In this document: positions 8,260-17,220 of the stretch, in pieces
Numbering within the stretch: position 1 is the stretch's first letter
Layout of the letters: each line of letters opens with the position of its first letter
Source: Reticulitermes lucifugus
Lineage: Eukaryota; Arthropoda; Insecta; Blattodea; Rhinotermitidae
Assembly: GCA_026260175.1 (NCBI GenBank)
Contig: JAKCWW010010635.1
Location: forward strand, 1-21,348
Reading direction: 5' to 3'
Length of the DNA: 21,348 nt
Position numbers and translations under genes: made by a program
Notes under the pieces: generated by a model
Told to the model about the DNA's origin: nothing
Seen by the model: the letters and a program-made list of their open reading frames with translations, nothing else
The model's database searches: none

Positions 8260-9345
8260 AGTTGTTCAAACCGCTCTGTGTCTTAAGTCATGCTCTGGTT
8301 GCAATCGTCTTCGAAGCCTAGTTTTTGTGATGGCAAGTACTGAAAACCACGCTTCGCACAAGTATTTTTAGAAAGAATAGTAACACTTTCGGAGCCTCAT
8401 TTCCCAGAATTGGTTTCCCTTTTTCACTTCGATCCAGAACCGGCTGAGTGATTCTGTTTGTTTTTTGAAAACTGTAGCGCAGTGTCTCGTTGTTTTGGAT
8501 CCCGGTAAGCTGCTCCTGAAGGCCTGCAGTGCTTGAAAAGTCATCAGCCAATCTTCGACGTCGGTGTCAGATAAGCTGCCCACACACAGCTGTACTTAGT
8601 CACATCCTCCGGGGCGCAGCGGTCAAAGTCAAGATTTACTTCTTCCAAATATTCCACTGTAACGTTTCTTACGTCAGGAAATTCAACCTTTCATCTTCCG
8701 GAAGCACGTTCAAGTCGGGAAAGTAGCAGTCTTGTTTTCTTCCATTTTCCTTTTAACAATTTTAGCTTTCCCTTGAAAGCTGTTAATTCCTATGTTGGCC
8801 ATATCGTTGCCTGATCACGGCCTTGCATTGAAATAGTCAACTTATTTATATTGGCAGATATTTATGAAAGATAGGCCAGGTTTAATCTGCGCTTGAATTT
8901 TGAGAACCACAGAACCAGGGTGTTCCTTTTTTAAGACAAAAAAAGGTTTCGACCTTATTGCGTAATGCCACAATAAGTTGAAGGAATTTCCTCATGACAG
9001 TCGCCAGACCTCAGAATGACTAAGTAAATGTGTGTGTTAGCTAATCTGAGCACATCTGTGTAGAAAGTCCTGTTGTTTAACGACCTCGCTTTCATAAAAT
9101 TTGCAACTTGATCTCTTTCATCATGATATCCACATCCTTCGAGAGCGTCCTGCAAGTGAGATACTTCCTGTGGAGGAGGCAATGAAATTGTTCGCATGCG
9201 GATTAACTTCGTTCCCTCTGGCACAAAAGCCTTGGCGCGTTCCAGACGCTGGTGGTGCACCGTCAGCGCACAGTCAGAAACACAAATTCCGGTTTACACT
9301 TCCTTCATTGAACAGCAAGTCTGCTTTTTCAAAAACAACCTTCTT
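8260..9345 (-). pseudogene. hAT superfamily transposase pseudogene (C-terminal two thirds)
   Basis: Reading leftward: FEKADLL then CADGAPP (Asp codon 9262-9264), matching the C.DGAPAM catalytic motif; ANFMKARSLNNRTF (about 9062-9118), matching VNFIKARSLN.R.F; HSEVWRLS*GN (about 8990-9017), matching HTEVRWLSRG; LQGRDQ and LTAFKGKAKI (about 8760-8840), matching NLQLQGRD and KLTAFQ.KL; and the C-terminal dimerisation region FWIEVKKG...KYLCEAWFS (about 8318-8460), matching FW..V..E...LS..A...LL.FPTTYLCE.GFS. Motifs fall in different frames with stops, so it is dead. This branch of hAT also gave rise to vertebrate genes such as ZBED5 and GTF2IRD2. The N-terminal zinc finger and terminal repeats are not visible. 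Confidence 0.87.
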
Positions 9346-9727
9346 CTATTCCAGTGGTAGTCACTGGCTGGGAAGACAGTCTTTATTCTTCCACTATCTG
9401 TTAGCCCGGGCTAGCGTGCTGTGCGTCGTCACTCACATCGACTGTCGAATCAGCACACTTCATTCCATCACGCGACGTTTAAATAACGACGTTTAGGACA
9501 TTTCAGTACATTGAAGCGGTTCGTCGCAACTACGCTACACGGTATGTCGGCCCATTTTTCTGTCGCGCTCTTTTTAAGAACCTTTGGTCTGGGTGATTTA
9601 GTGGAAGATGCTTGTCTTTATATGACCGTAATGTATGTCGTATGATACTCCCCTCAACACTCAGGCCCACATAATCCTCATAAACGCAGCATACCGTTTT
9701 TATATCGAAACAAGATGGTTCATAGTA

Positions 9728-10002
9728 CAGTAGTCCTTCGGTCATCTGGACTGTATGGGGTAGGGGTGGTCCGGATTACCCGAGAATCGGGACCACCGAC
9801 GGGGAACTCCGTTTTATAAGATAATATACAGAAATCATCACTCAATTCTAAAATAAAACTCTTTAAAGCGGAAATACTGTACGTAACGGTATAATAATAA
9901 TAATAATAATGTACTGTAATAATTTCCAAAGGGAATACTGAGCTATAATTGGCCCAAAATGGTCCGGACCACCCGGGGATTTGTATTACCGAGGGACCAC
10001 TG
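9728..10002. mobile_element. pogo/Tigger-like MITE with TA target duplication
   Basis: Terminal inverted repeats begin CAGTAGTCCTTCGGTCAT on the left and, complemented, CAGTGGTCCCTCGGTAAT on the right. Each is followed further in by GGTGGTCCGGA. The flanks are TA on both sides (9726-9727 and 10003-10004), as for Tc1/mariner/pogo elements. The 275-bp body has no transposase and contains a TAA microsatellite. The minus ORF across it is incidental. Confidence 0.85.
9890..9911. repeat. (TAA)n microsatellite inside pogo-like MITE
   Basis: Seven consecutive TAA-type trinucleotides lie within the MITE body. Confidence 0.92.
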
Positions 10003-10004
10003 TA

Positions 10005-10223
10005 TTTTTAAAACTAATATAGACATGTAAGAGAGGTTGTAGGTTTTGTATTGGTGCGATGACGTATTTATCTTTTTAAGAGGTTTGGACAGGCAAGGAG
10101 CACGTAGTAGGCATCATCAAGTTTAGTTTCCTATTCCAGACCTTTCGCCCCTAAAAATGTTGGGTTGTTAATGTCTTATTCAAGCAAATATAATCTAAGT
10201 GTACATTCAATGGCAAAGTATCT

Positions 10224-10224
<1 letters not shown>
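10005..10224. other. Non-coding, no feature recognised
   Basis: A short gap between the MITE and the TAA microsatellite, with no recognisable content. Confidence 0.4.
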
Positions 10225-10256
<32 letters not shown>

Positions 10257-10283
10257 TTAATATTAATAATAATAATAATAATG
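10225..10283. repeat. (TAA)n microsatellite with TATTAA interruption
   Basis: About ten TAA units, a TATTAATATTAA interruption at 10255-10266, then about five more TAA units. Confidence 0.95.
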
Positions 10284-10374
10284 TAGTTTTTCTTCCTGAA
10301 ATCTGGTAGCTAAATAATTAATGGTAGCAAATGGCATTCGTTGTCGTTCCCACCTTGAAAGTTCGTGCGCCCAC

Positions 10375-10660
10375 CGTCTTCTTCTTCTTCTTGTAGATAG
10401 GCTTTCAGCCTGTTCCTAACCAGTTTCCAAGGATTGGCGTCATCTTTTCTTCGGTCGTCCCATGTTTCTCTTGCTGTTTGGTGCTTCAGCGCGTGCTGTT
10501 TTTACTAATCTTGTGCTTGCCATTCTGGATATATGGCCATTCCATTCCATCCGTCTTCCAAGGATCCATTCATTTATGGATGGGGCGTTACATAGTTGTG
10601 TGATGTGTTCATTCCGGATTCTGTCGTTCAATCTGCTTCTTGCGTTGTTATCGAATGTAG
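10375..10660 (-). pseudogene. Non-LTR retrotransposon ORF2 3' end, truncated
   Basis: The minus strand encodes RIRNEHITQLCNAPSINEWI, then RRMEWNGHISRMASTRLVKT and KRNMGRPKKR. This is the usual C-terminal tail of insect non-LTR reverse transcriptases, in which R.R...I...L...P....I..RR..W.GH..RM is followed by ..RGRPRKRW. After GRPKKR a frameshift is needed to read on into DDANPWKLVRNRLKAYLQ. The element then ends in a (GAA)n tract, the complement of CTTCTTCTTCTT at 10378-10394, a plausible microsatellite-like 3' tail. No reverse transcriptase catalytic motif is included, so it is a 5'-truncated dead copy. Confidence 0.8.
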
Positions 10661-11243
10661 GAAATTAAAAATTACGATGTTATGATGGTTTCTAGTGGCA
10701 TAACGTACATACAGAATTTCGCAACTAAAAATGAAAGTATAAAATGAATGATCCAAGTCATGCTGAGAAGTACGCCCAGTATAAATCGAAGAATATCATA
10801 GTGTTGGCGACGTTTTTACCGACGCGGTAACTAAGGAAGTGATGATTAGGTTATCAAATGCCTTTCAGGTTAAAAGGGAGAAGGCGAAACCCCGCGTACG
10901 CCTACACAAAACTCGACTGCGACGCCCATACTGAGGCCTGCCTCGGCGTTTAGCCCTGATCCAGACCGTGTAATGTGTTGCGAAGGCAGTGGTTGCTGTG
11001 TGCGGGATGTCCCACACTAACGTCATGCACGCACCCAGTGCAGATATCTTAACTGTGGTACAAAAGCCTAACGCGACTTGCCTGTAGTGCACACGTGTTG
11101 CCAACAGGCGCGGTCTGTGATAAGCGTGAACATATATATATTGACATTTTTAAAAACTTTGTTATTCATACCGTGCATATTCTTATATTTAATACAGCAA
11201 CCAACTTATGCACTCAACAGAATACATTCAGAAGCAAGAGTAA
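10661..11243. other. Non-coding, no feature recognised
   Basis: Contains a GC-richer patch at 10880-11100 with a 79-codon minus frame (GRPQYGRRSRVLCRRTRG) that has no recognised homologue. No repeat ends were found. Confidence 0.35.
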
Positions 11244-11287
11244 AACTCCTACATGTTTCGGCACCAAGGTGCCATCATCAGGGAGTT
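11244..11287 (-). ncRNA. Hammerhead ribozyme motif, best copy (Penelope type)
   Basis: On the minus strand: stem I AACTCC, CTGATGA (complement at 11275-11281), one spacer T, stem II GGCACC/GGTGCC (about five pairs closing a CTTG loop), GAAA, minimal stem III (A-C, loop AT, G-T), cleavage-site A, then GGAGTT, which pairs perfectly with AACTCC. All core nucleotides fit the hammerhead consensus. The stem sequences differ from those at 4737 and 14161 but the pairing is kept. The architecture is type I (open at stem I), like the minimalist hammerheads in the repeats of Penelope-like elements. A short stem III predicts weak cleavage as a monomer and better as a dimer. Confidence 0.85.
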
Positions 11288-11643
11288 ATTAAGAACAGAC
11301 TAGTACAAGCCCAACACGCCAATCTAGTTATTGTGTCTTCCTTATTAAAATGATTAAAATTCTAAAATATACAACGTTAATAATCATAAAATTACAATGT
11401 TGTTAATTTAAAACTTAGAAGTGGGCCGTTCCAGGCATAAGTTCGTACTTTTTTATATTCTGTATGGAGTTTGCATACAAACATCTGTCTCGATCTTATG
11501 TGATTCGAAGGGATCTCGTCCTGTAAATGTATGACCGTTATGAATTTTAGATAACTAAGTATATGTTAATATTATATAGAAAATGAATTTGAAATTGTTG
11601 TATAATGGAGAGTGTATATATCAGAGTACACACCTGATAGAGG
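11288..11643. other. AT-rich non-coding, no feature recognised
   Basis: AT-rich DNA between the hammerhead and repeat copy D. Part may belong to the Penelope-type repeat carrying the hammerhead, but no boundary is visible. Confidence 0.35.
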
Positions 11644-11947
11644 TAAAAAGTTATTCAACGTAAAATGCGTGTTTTGATTTTCTCTAAAACTTTCGTCTGA
11701 AACATTTCTCATTGTAAGAAGAATTGACCGAGATATTATCATAAATGTACATAGGTCTTCATGTAAAGTATCCGTTATTCTTGTGCGATTTTAATGAAAC
11801 TTGAATTTTCTCAACAGGTTTTCGAAAAATACTCAGCAAATTTCATGAAAATCCGTCCAGTGTAGCTGAGTTGTTCCGTGCGGGCGGACGGACGGACTTG
11901 ACGAAGCTAATAGTCGCTTTTCGCAAGTTTGCGAACGCACCTAAAAA
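11644..11947 (+). mobile_element. TIR/hairpin repeat family M, copy D (left-truncated)
   Basis: AAAAAGTTATTCAACG, TGTTTTGATTTTCTCTAAAA and the GATATTATCATAAATGTACA block closely follow the reverse complement of copy A. The right end has the GGACGGAC run, GACGAAGCTAATAGTCGC, then the hairpin TTCGC-AAGTTT-GCGAA and ACGCACCTAAAAA. The left GGCGCGTTCGC end is absent, so this copy is truncated at about 11644 or its left half has diverged beyond recognition. Confidence 0.75.
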
Positions 11948-12500
11948 CGATCCAACATCTTCCACCTCCCTGCAGATGTAAAAAGTGGGATTTTTGAGTG
12001 TGTGGAAGCATGTTTGTGATAAATACTGTGAAGCGCTTTCGAATCATAGTGATCCATATTCTTCCTCTGATTCGGGGCCCCAAAATCGCAAGACCGTAGT
12101 TCTGTAGTGATGCCGTGGGGAGGGAGCACATTGATGGTTTTGTTCTGCGGACGACCCAAATAGCACTGGTATTTTGAGATGGACTGTACAGGAGGACCCT
12201 AATTCAAAACAGGTCTGTCTCTCTGCTGTGGTATAATGATTTCCCTACCGGCCGATGAACCTAAAAACTTGTTTCACACTGGAGCGCATGCGCCGCTGCT
12301 GTGATTTAATACCTGTAGTACTACAAGTTCTTTCCAGCATCGCAAAAGCCAGCTTTCTCTTATGACATCGCAGAGTTTTGCTTGAATCTGTCTCCGTGAT
12401 TGGCCAATTTAATAATTCACTTCAGTAGGAACAAAACAGCTTGTAGTGAAGAACCACTGGAATTTCTGTCTGGTTCAGAGTGGTGAGAAGATCGGAGGTG
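11948..12500. other. Non-coding, no feature recognised
   Basis: Two overlapping short minus frames at 11907-12159 start inside repeat D and show no recognised motif. No repeat ends or RNA genes are seen. Confidence 0.35.
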
Positions 12501-13153
12501 ACTTGTTCAGTCGATAATTTTGTAGTGCAATGTAACCGACCATACTGCCCCGCCCCCTGTAGCTAAATCGAGACTCATTATTGGCAGTCGTACAGTGCAT
12601 ATGTAGACAGACAGAGGTGGTGCTAATTGACAGCTCATCTCTGCTAGACTAAAAGAGTTTTAGTATGCTGGGAGTGTAGTGGAAAGTGGGACAAGTACGT
12701 GGCCAGTGCTGTGTCCTCTTTGACAGCTGTGAACCGTCGGTGTGAACCATCTTCCGTCGAGCCTGTGCGGACATAATTTCAGTTGTGCTGCAGTGAATGG
12801 AAGGACATTTGAAATGATGCGGCGATGAAAATTGTTTTGAATGAAAATAACTGAAGAACCGTGTTGAAAGCATTGTTGTGATTTTTTCGGTCTTATTGGT
12901 TATAGTATTACTTTCGATAATTGTGATTTATTTACATCGTTGTAGGTTTTTCTAGTAGTAACAGGAACTGTTTTGTGAATTCATAAGTTGACAGCAGCGA
13001 ACAAATCATACCGGAGGAGCCTTCAAGTTTCCGTGTCTTTTTTGTTCAGTGTTTTTCGTTTCCGAAGCACGATTATGTGTGGCTTCAGCTAGTGTTCCTT
13101 CGTGTCTAAAGAACTGGTGCGAAGAAAGAGCTGCTTGTCTAGCCCGGTACACA
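12501..13153. other. Possible 5' UTR/promoter region, otherwise no feature
   Basis: The stretch lacks recognisable repeats, unlike most of the window. It includes the TCAGTC initiator-like motif and the GC box mentioned for the candidate exon. No TATA box is at a suitable distance. Low support. Confidence 0.2.
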
Positions 13154-13219
13154 ATGCCGAAGCCTAAAGCACCAGGTCCCTTGTGCAAGGTCTACCGGTA
13201 CCTCAAAATGAAGACAAAG
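13154..13219 (+). CDS. Candidate first coding exon (weak)
   Basis: ATG at 13154 in context ACAATGC (A at -3) opens 22 codons, MPKPKAPGPLCKVYRYLKMK then TK. The reading ends exactly at AAG|GTGGGT, a good match to a 5' splice donor. Upstream, about 650 bp carry a GC box (CCCCGCCCCC near 12548) and an arthropod-type initiator TCAGTC at 12507-12512, possible promoter parts of a 5' UTR. An in-frame upstream ATG lies at 13049. The peptide is basic and proline-rich; no family is recognised. No downstream exon is identified, so this may be chance. Confidence 0.2.
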
Positions 13220-14160
13220 GTGGGTCAAACACAGACTTCGTGTTTTTTAATAGCTACATTTGTACCTTACATTTTCATGCGTTTGAAACTTGATCTCTCG
13301 TCATTTATCAAATAGATTGAGGTTGTTTGCGAACAAACTGCTGAGGAGAACATTTAGACCTATGAGAGACGAAGTAACAGAAATGTCGACGATTTGTACT
13401 GCAGCCAGCGTCGTTACGGGCAGTATGCAGTCAATATTTACTGTCAGTATTACGATATTGACACTGATATTGATTATGTAAGGATAATACTGATGATACT
13501 GAGGGAACCAAATATTGATAAAAACTTGTTTGATATTCTTCAAAATATTTTTTGCGGCACTCATAAATATTGACCATATAAGGCAATATTTGCAGTACTA
13601 ATTATAGCCTTGTATTAGTTACCGTGGAGTGACTGTCTGAATATTGGCCCTACCTACAATACGACGTACACAAAGAGGTGACAGTCGAAATTTAAATTGT
13701 GAATTAGTATCGAGCCCTTAAGACACCTTAGGGATGTTCATATCTATGAATGTGGACCTGACTGGGTGTTGCGCATGCGTGGACTGGAAGAGAAATCCGT
13801 ACTATGTTTGGTTATGGTAATGAACAGTTAGGTTTCCATAACGGTCGGGGGATTTGCTTGTTAGCTGAGCAACTGGCAATTTCTGAAATATGCATCTCCT
13901 GCATGGAGCGTTTGGGCAGTAGCCAAGTTCTGAGGTGTTGCGCTGTTGGCTTCTGTGTTCAGAGTGAAGCAGGGTAATGTGGGCATTTTACTGATATCGC
14001 GCACAAGAACGTGAAGTGGAAGCACGAATCATAGGTATTCAGTCTTGAAGCGGTTTTTGATAATTCCTAAACTTTTTTAAACAATGTAAGACTGAGATCT
14101 CAGTAATGCTAATTAATAGCATGTACATAACTGCCTCTTCTCGTATATATATTTTAGCCT
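13220..14160. other. Non-coding; AATATT-rich patch
   Basis: If the candidate exon is real this would be intron. Between 13430 and 13610 the sequence is full of ATATTGA, AATATT and ACTGAT motifs with no clean period. No repeat ends or exons are recognised. A small AT hairpin GCTAATTAATAGC lies at 14108-14120. Confidence 0.4.
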
Positions 14161-14202
14161 GTGCCTGATGGTGGCTTGTGAATAAGCCGAAACATGTAGC
14201 AC
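14161..14202 (+). ncRNA. Hammerhead ribozyme motif with one core substitution
   Basis: Stem I GTGC (14161-14164) pairs with GCAC (14199-14202). The box reads CTGATGG (14165-14171), so the last conserved A of CUGANGA is G. A spacer T, stem II GGCTT/AAGCC (14173-14177 with 14184-14188) around GTGAAT, GAAA (14189-14192) and the minimal CATGTA stem III/cleavage segment follow. The 3' core GAAACATGTA is identical to that at 11244-11287, but the stems differ. The A9-to-G change probably abolishes or cripples cleavage. Likely a Penelope-type repeat fragment. Confidence 0.7.
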
Positions 14203-14635
14203 CCTCAACAACGAAAATATTGTCCAAATGTAGTCACGATTGACGGTCCTTTAATTCGTTTGTTTGTCTACGCATCACAACGGGATGTCTTACTCTAAGA
14301 TTGGACCCTTTTGAGAAGATGACAGTCGCCGAGTTGGTTGTAGAATTAGCCGCATTTTATATAACCGTGGCATTAATTACAGTTTTCATAATAACCCGCC
14401 ACTGGACTCTATAACAATGTTTTAGGACTTACAGATGTGAAACGCTTCATGTCTGTAACTTTCGCCGTCTTTTGTTTCCAATTGTAGATCCAACGTTTCT
14501 CTTCGGCGTCCTCTTTTCCACCTCCCTCACCCTGTTTTTCCTTTCAGAGCGTGAGACAAAGTTTCAGACACAGAACGACAGCTTAAGTTGCAGGTTTGCA
14601 TGTGGTAATTTCAGCTTCTAACGTGAAACAAGCCG
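14203..14635. other. Non-coding, no feature recognised
   Basis: No repeat ends, RNA genes or supported exons were recognised in this gap. Confidence 0.4.
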
Positions 14636-14990
14636 GGCTAGCGTGGTCGGTATAGTGACTAGTCTACGGACTGGACGTTGGAGGAATCGTAGTTCGATTC
14701 TTGGCAGGGCCAAGAAATTTATCTGTTTTCCAAAGCGTCCATACCGGCCCCCTTTACTCCTTCCTATGGATCCGGAATAGTGTATTTGATATGTTGACTA
14801 GGGGCTCGATTCCGGGCGAGGCGATGAATTTTACTCATCTTCGAAGCCTCCACACTGGCTGTCGGCCCACCCAGCCTCATATTTAGTGGGTACCGGCCTT
14901 CTTTCTCCGGGGATAAAGGGGCCGGGGCGTGAAGCTACCAGTCACCTCTCTAGTGCAGAGGTTAAGAATGAGTGGAGCTGTATCTCTCTT
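14636..14990 (+). repeat. tRNA-derived SINE, family 1 (dimer-like copy 2)
   Basis: A first tRNA-like head has A box TGGTCGGTATAG (14644-14655) and B box AGTTCGATTCT (14691-14701). It is followed by a body piece (AATTTATCTGTTTTCCAAAG...CCGGCC). A second B box, GGCTCGATTCC (14803-14813), is followed by a similar body piece (GAATTTTACTCATCTTCGAAG) and then the full body with CCCACCCAGCCTC, TGGGTACCGG and GGGGCGTG. The second unit aligns with copy 1 at 1-262. The arrangement suggests tandem insertion or a dimeric SINE whose first unit is 3'-truncated. It is not a functional tRNA gene. Confidence 0.75.
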
Positions 14991-15235
14991 CTTCCCATAT
15001 GCCTTCGTTGCTGCGCGGGAACGACTTGTGGCTCATTAAATCCACGAACATCTTAAAGGTTCCATTTCGAGAGACCACTACAGTGTCTTGAGACGTCGGG
15101 CATCAATCACCCAGTGACGCGGCGCCACCTCCCAGAAGAAAGGAGACCCCAACTGCACCGCTGATTGCCTACAAACTAGCATATCAGTAGCTTCTCAGAA
15201 TTAGACTTGCGGAGGAACATTTCATTAATAGAGAG
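14991..15235. other. Non-coding, no feature recognised
   Basis: A short gap between SINE copies; nothing recognised. Confidence 0.4.
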
Positions 15236-15245
15236 ACAACGGAGC

Positions 15246-15502
15246 TTTTTTTTAATGGCTCGACAGCCCTAGTGGGCCAGGGCCTCCTCATTGTTGAAGT
15301 TTCGAGATGACACTCAGACACACCACATTCAGTAGGACTCCTCTGGACGAGTGATCGGCCCGTCGCAAAGACCTCTACCTGACAACACACAACACTCACA
15401 AGAGACAGACATCCATGCCCCTGTCGGGATTCGAACCCGCAGTCCCAGTAAGCGAGCGGCCGCAGACTCACGCCTTAGACCGCGCGGCCACTGGGATCGG
15501 CA
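15246..15502 (-). repeat. tRNA-Leu/Ser-like SINE, family 2 (copy 1)
   Basis: On the minus strand the head reads GATCCCAGTGGCCGCGCGGT then CTAAGG, an A box of the class II tRNA (Leu/Ser) type, and a B box GGGTTCGAATCCCG. The body has GGGCATGGATGTC, TGATCACTCGTCCAGA, GGAGTCCTAC, GTGGTGTG and AATGAGGAGGC, and ends in AATTAAAAAAAA-like A-rich sequence. The copy at 20707-20959 shares the whole body. Imperfect flanking repeats ACAACGGAGC (15236-15245) and AGAACGGCGC (15503-15512) match at 8 of 10 bases and may be the target duplication. Confidence 0.88.
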
Positions 15503-15512
15503 AGAACGGCGC

Positions 15513-16689
15513 GTACATTATCAAATTACTGGTACAAGTTTAAAGTGTAATTGTTTAAAATAGAATTAACTTCTACATCGACAATGAGACCGGTAATCTG
15601 GGCTGCACCACTTTCTGAACCAGCCTTCTGTGCCCCTGGGGCTTTAACCGCCACCTGTTTCGATCTCAGTTCGACCAACAGCATTCTTCTGTCCGGCGCA
15701 TGTGGCTGCCACAATTGCGCTCCGCAGTCTCATTATCAGAATGAAGAAGCTATATTCGTTTAATTAACCGTAACAGTCGGGTCATAGAAGTGTCTGTTTT
15801 AGTACTGAAGGTGGATATTGCTGACGAGTGAGCAACGAACATCGCAGTAGTTCCGATACTCTGACAGTTAAAGTGAGGGGTCTACCATCCGCCGTCAGTA
15901 CTCGGACAGCAATTGTTCAGCGATTTATTGGAGCGACATGGAAGAGAAACTGCAATGTGTGCAGGGTTTCGGTTAGTCGTGGCCGTTAGCAGTTCGAAGC
16001 GGTGCGGCCCGATTTGTTGCGAGTTCAGGCGTCTGTCTCTCCTGCCTGAGCAGCCGAACGATTTTCGGGTAACTCTCAATCACGCTGTAGATAAAATGTT
16101 GATGTTTTATATTACGCAAGTCAATTATGTGCGTCAAGGTTAGAATCTGTAGAAGATGTATAACCTCACGTAGCTTGAGATATGTATTACGTGGCTGTAA
16201 TATCGCCCCCTCCCCCTTCCCCCTTATCCAAGTTAGTATGGTCAATCAGACAGGAGTTTGTAACATTTCAGCGTTTTCACTTTTATGGCTACTTCACCCT
16301 GTTGGTTCATTGTAGAATGCATGTCACGAAACTGTCTTCTTCCATTGCCTTCCTTCATTTCCTGCCTTATGCGTCGTCGACAGAAGACGTAAACCTGAAC
16401 TCAAAGTTCTGGCGTATTTGGGTAATACTGCAGTGTTCATATTCGTCCGGAATTGACTATATCTCAGGTACTGAATTGGTGGCCGTTACAGTGTTGTGTT
16501 CTTGACCTGAACGTTGTGTGTACTTACTACACTGTTTGCTTTTTGAGACATCAGTAATCTTATCAGTAAAATAACACACATTCGTGTTTCTAAGTATAGA
16601 AGGAAAGTTTATATTTAAACATAAGATATTGAGAAATCAGTATACAATTTTGCTCCAGAACTGAAGAGAAGAGGCTACTTGGGAGACGT
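15513..16689. other. Non-coding, no feature recognised
   Basis: About 1.2 kb with several short overlapping ORFs on both strands, none with a recognised motif. The frame at 15551-15763 (PVIWAAPLSEPAFCAPGA) is protein-like but has no recognised homologue. A C-rich tract CCCCCTCCCCCTTCCCCC lies near 16205-16222. Confidence 0.4.
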
Positions 16690-16870
16690 AATTGTGGAGG
16701 GAAGTATGGAATATATTTTAAAGAAGCGGGGTGTGGCTCTGGGTAGGGTCCGGTGGAGAGCCCTTGTGAACATGGTCAGGAACCTTTGGTTCCATAGGTG
16801 TGAAATTTGTTGACCATCTGAATAGTGTCAGGTTCTCAAGTACAGTTTCCAAACACATAGTCCTGCAAGT
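16690..16870 (+). repeat. Putative retroelement 3' fragment (WRALVN peptide type)
   Basis: One frame reads RWRALVNMVRNLWFHRCEIC followed by stops and a remnant LKYSFQTHS. This resembles the recurrent insect repeat peptide WRALVN.VMNLRVP..AG.FL, which comes from abundant transposon tails. Coding is broken. The element class cannot be fixed from this piece. Confidence 0.4.
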
Positions 16871-17220
16871 GCTTGTGGGCGTTGTTGCGTGTAGCTGGTT
16901 TGACCAGTCCTTACTGATAGACAGTGTGGGGGTGCAGAGGAAGGTGGTTTTGACGAAGGTTTAATTAATTTCCTGTTCCTCGATGAACGTTGCTGTGTTC
17001 TAGAGCACAACCCTCCACAACTGTGGCCATTTTTTAAAATCTATTTAAGGTTTAACTTTTCCCCTCAGAATGAACTCATTCACCCTACCATTTCTTCGAT
17101 CGCTTAATACATTTTCGCTAAATAACAGTGACTTGATGCAACGTTTTTATATGGACAGCCAATTAAAATGTGTGCTTGTCGTTCATAAAGTTTCAATGTA
17201 CCCAGAATATTGAAGATTAA
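16871..17220. other. Non-coding, no feature recognised
   Basis: No coding, RNA or repeat signature recognised. Confidence 0.4.

Noticed and set aside
9101..9496. 131-codon plus-strand ORF as a gene
   Set aside because: Its 5' two thirds is antisense to the hAT transposase relic, which explains the sequence better.
13485..13510. CTGATGA at 13490 as a hammerhead box
   Set aside because: No GAAA follows at a suitable distance and no stem II can form.
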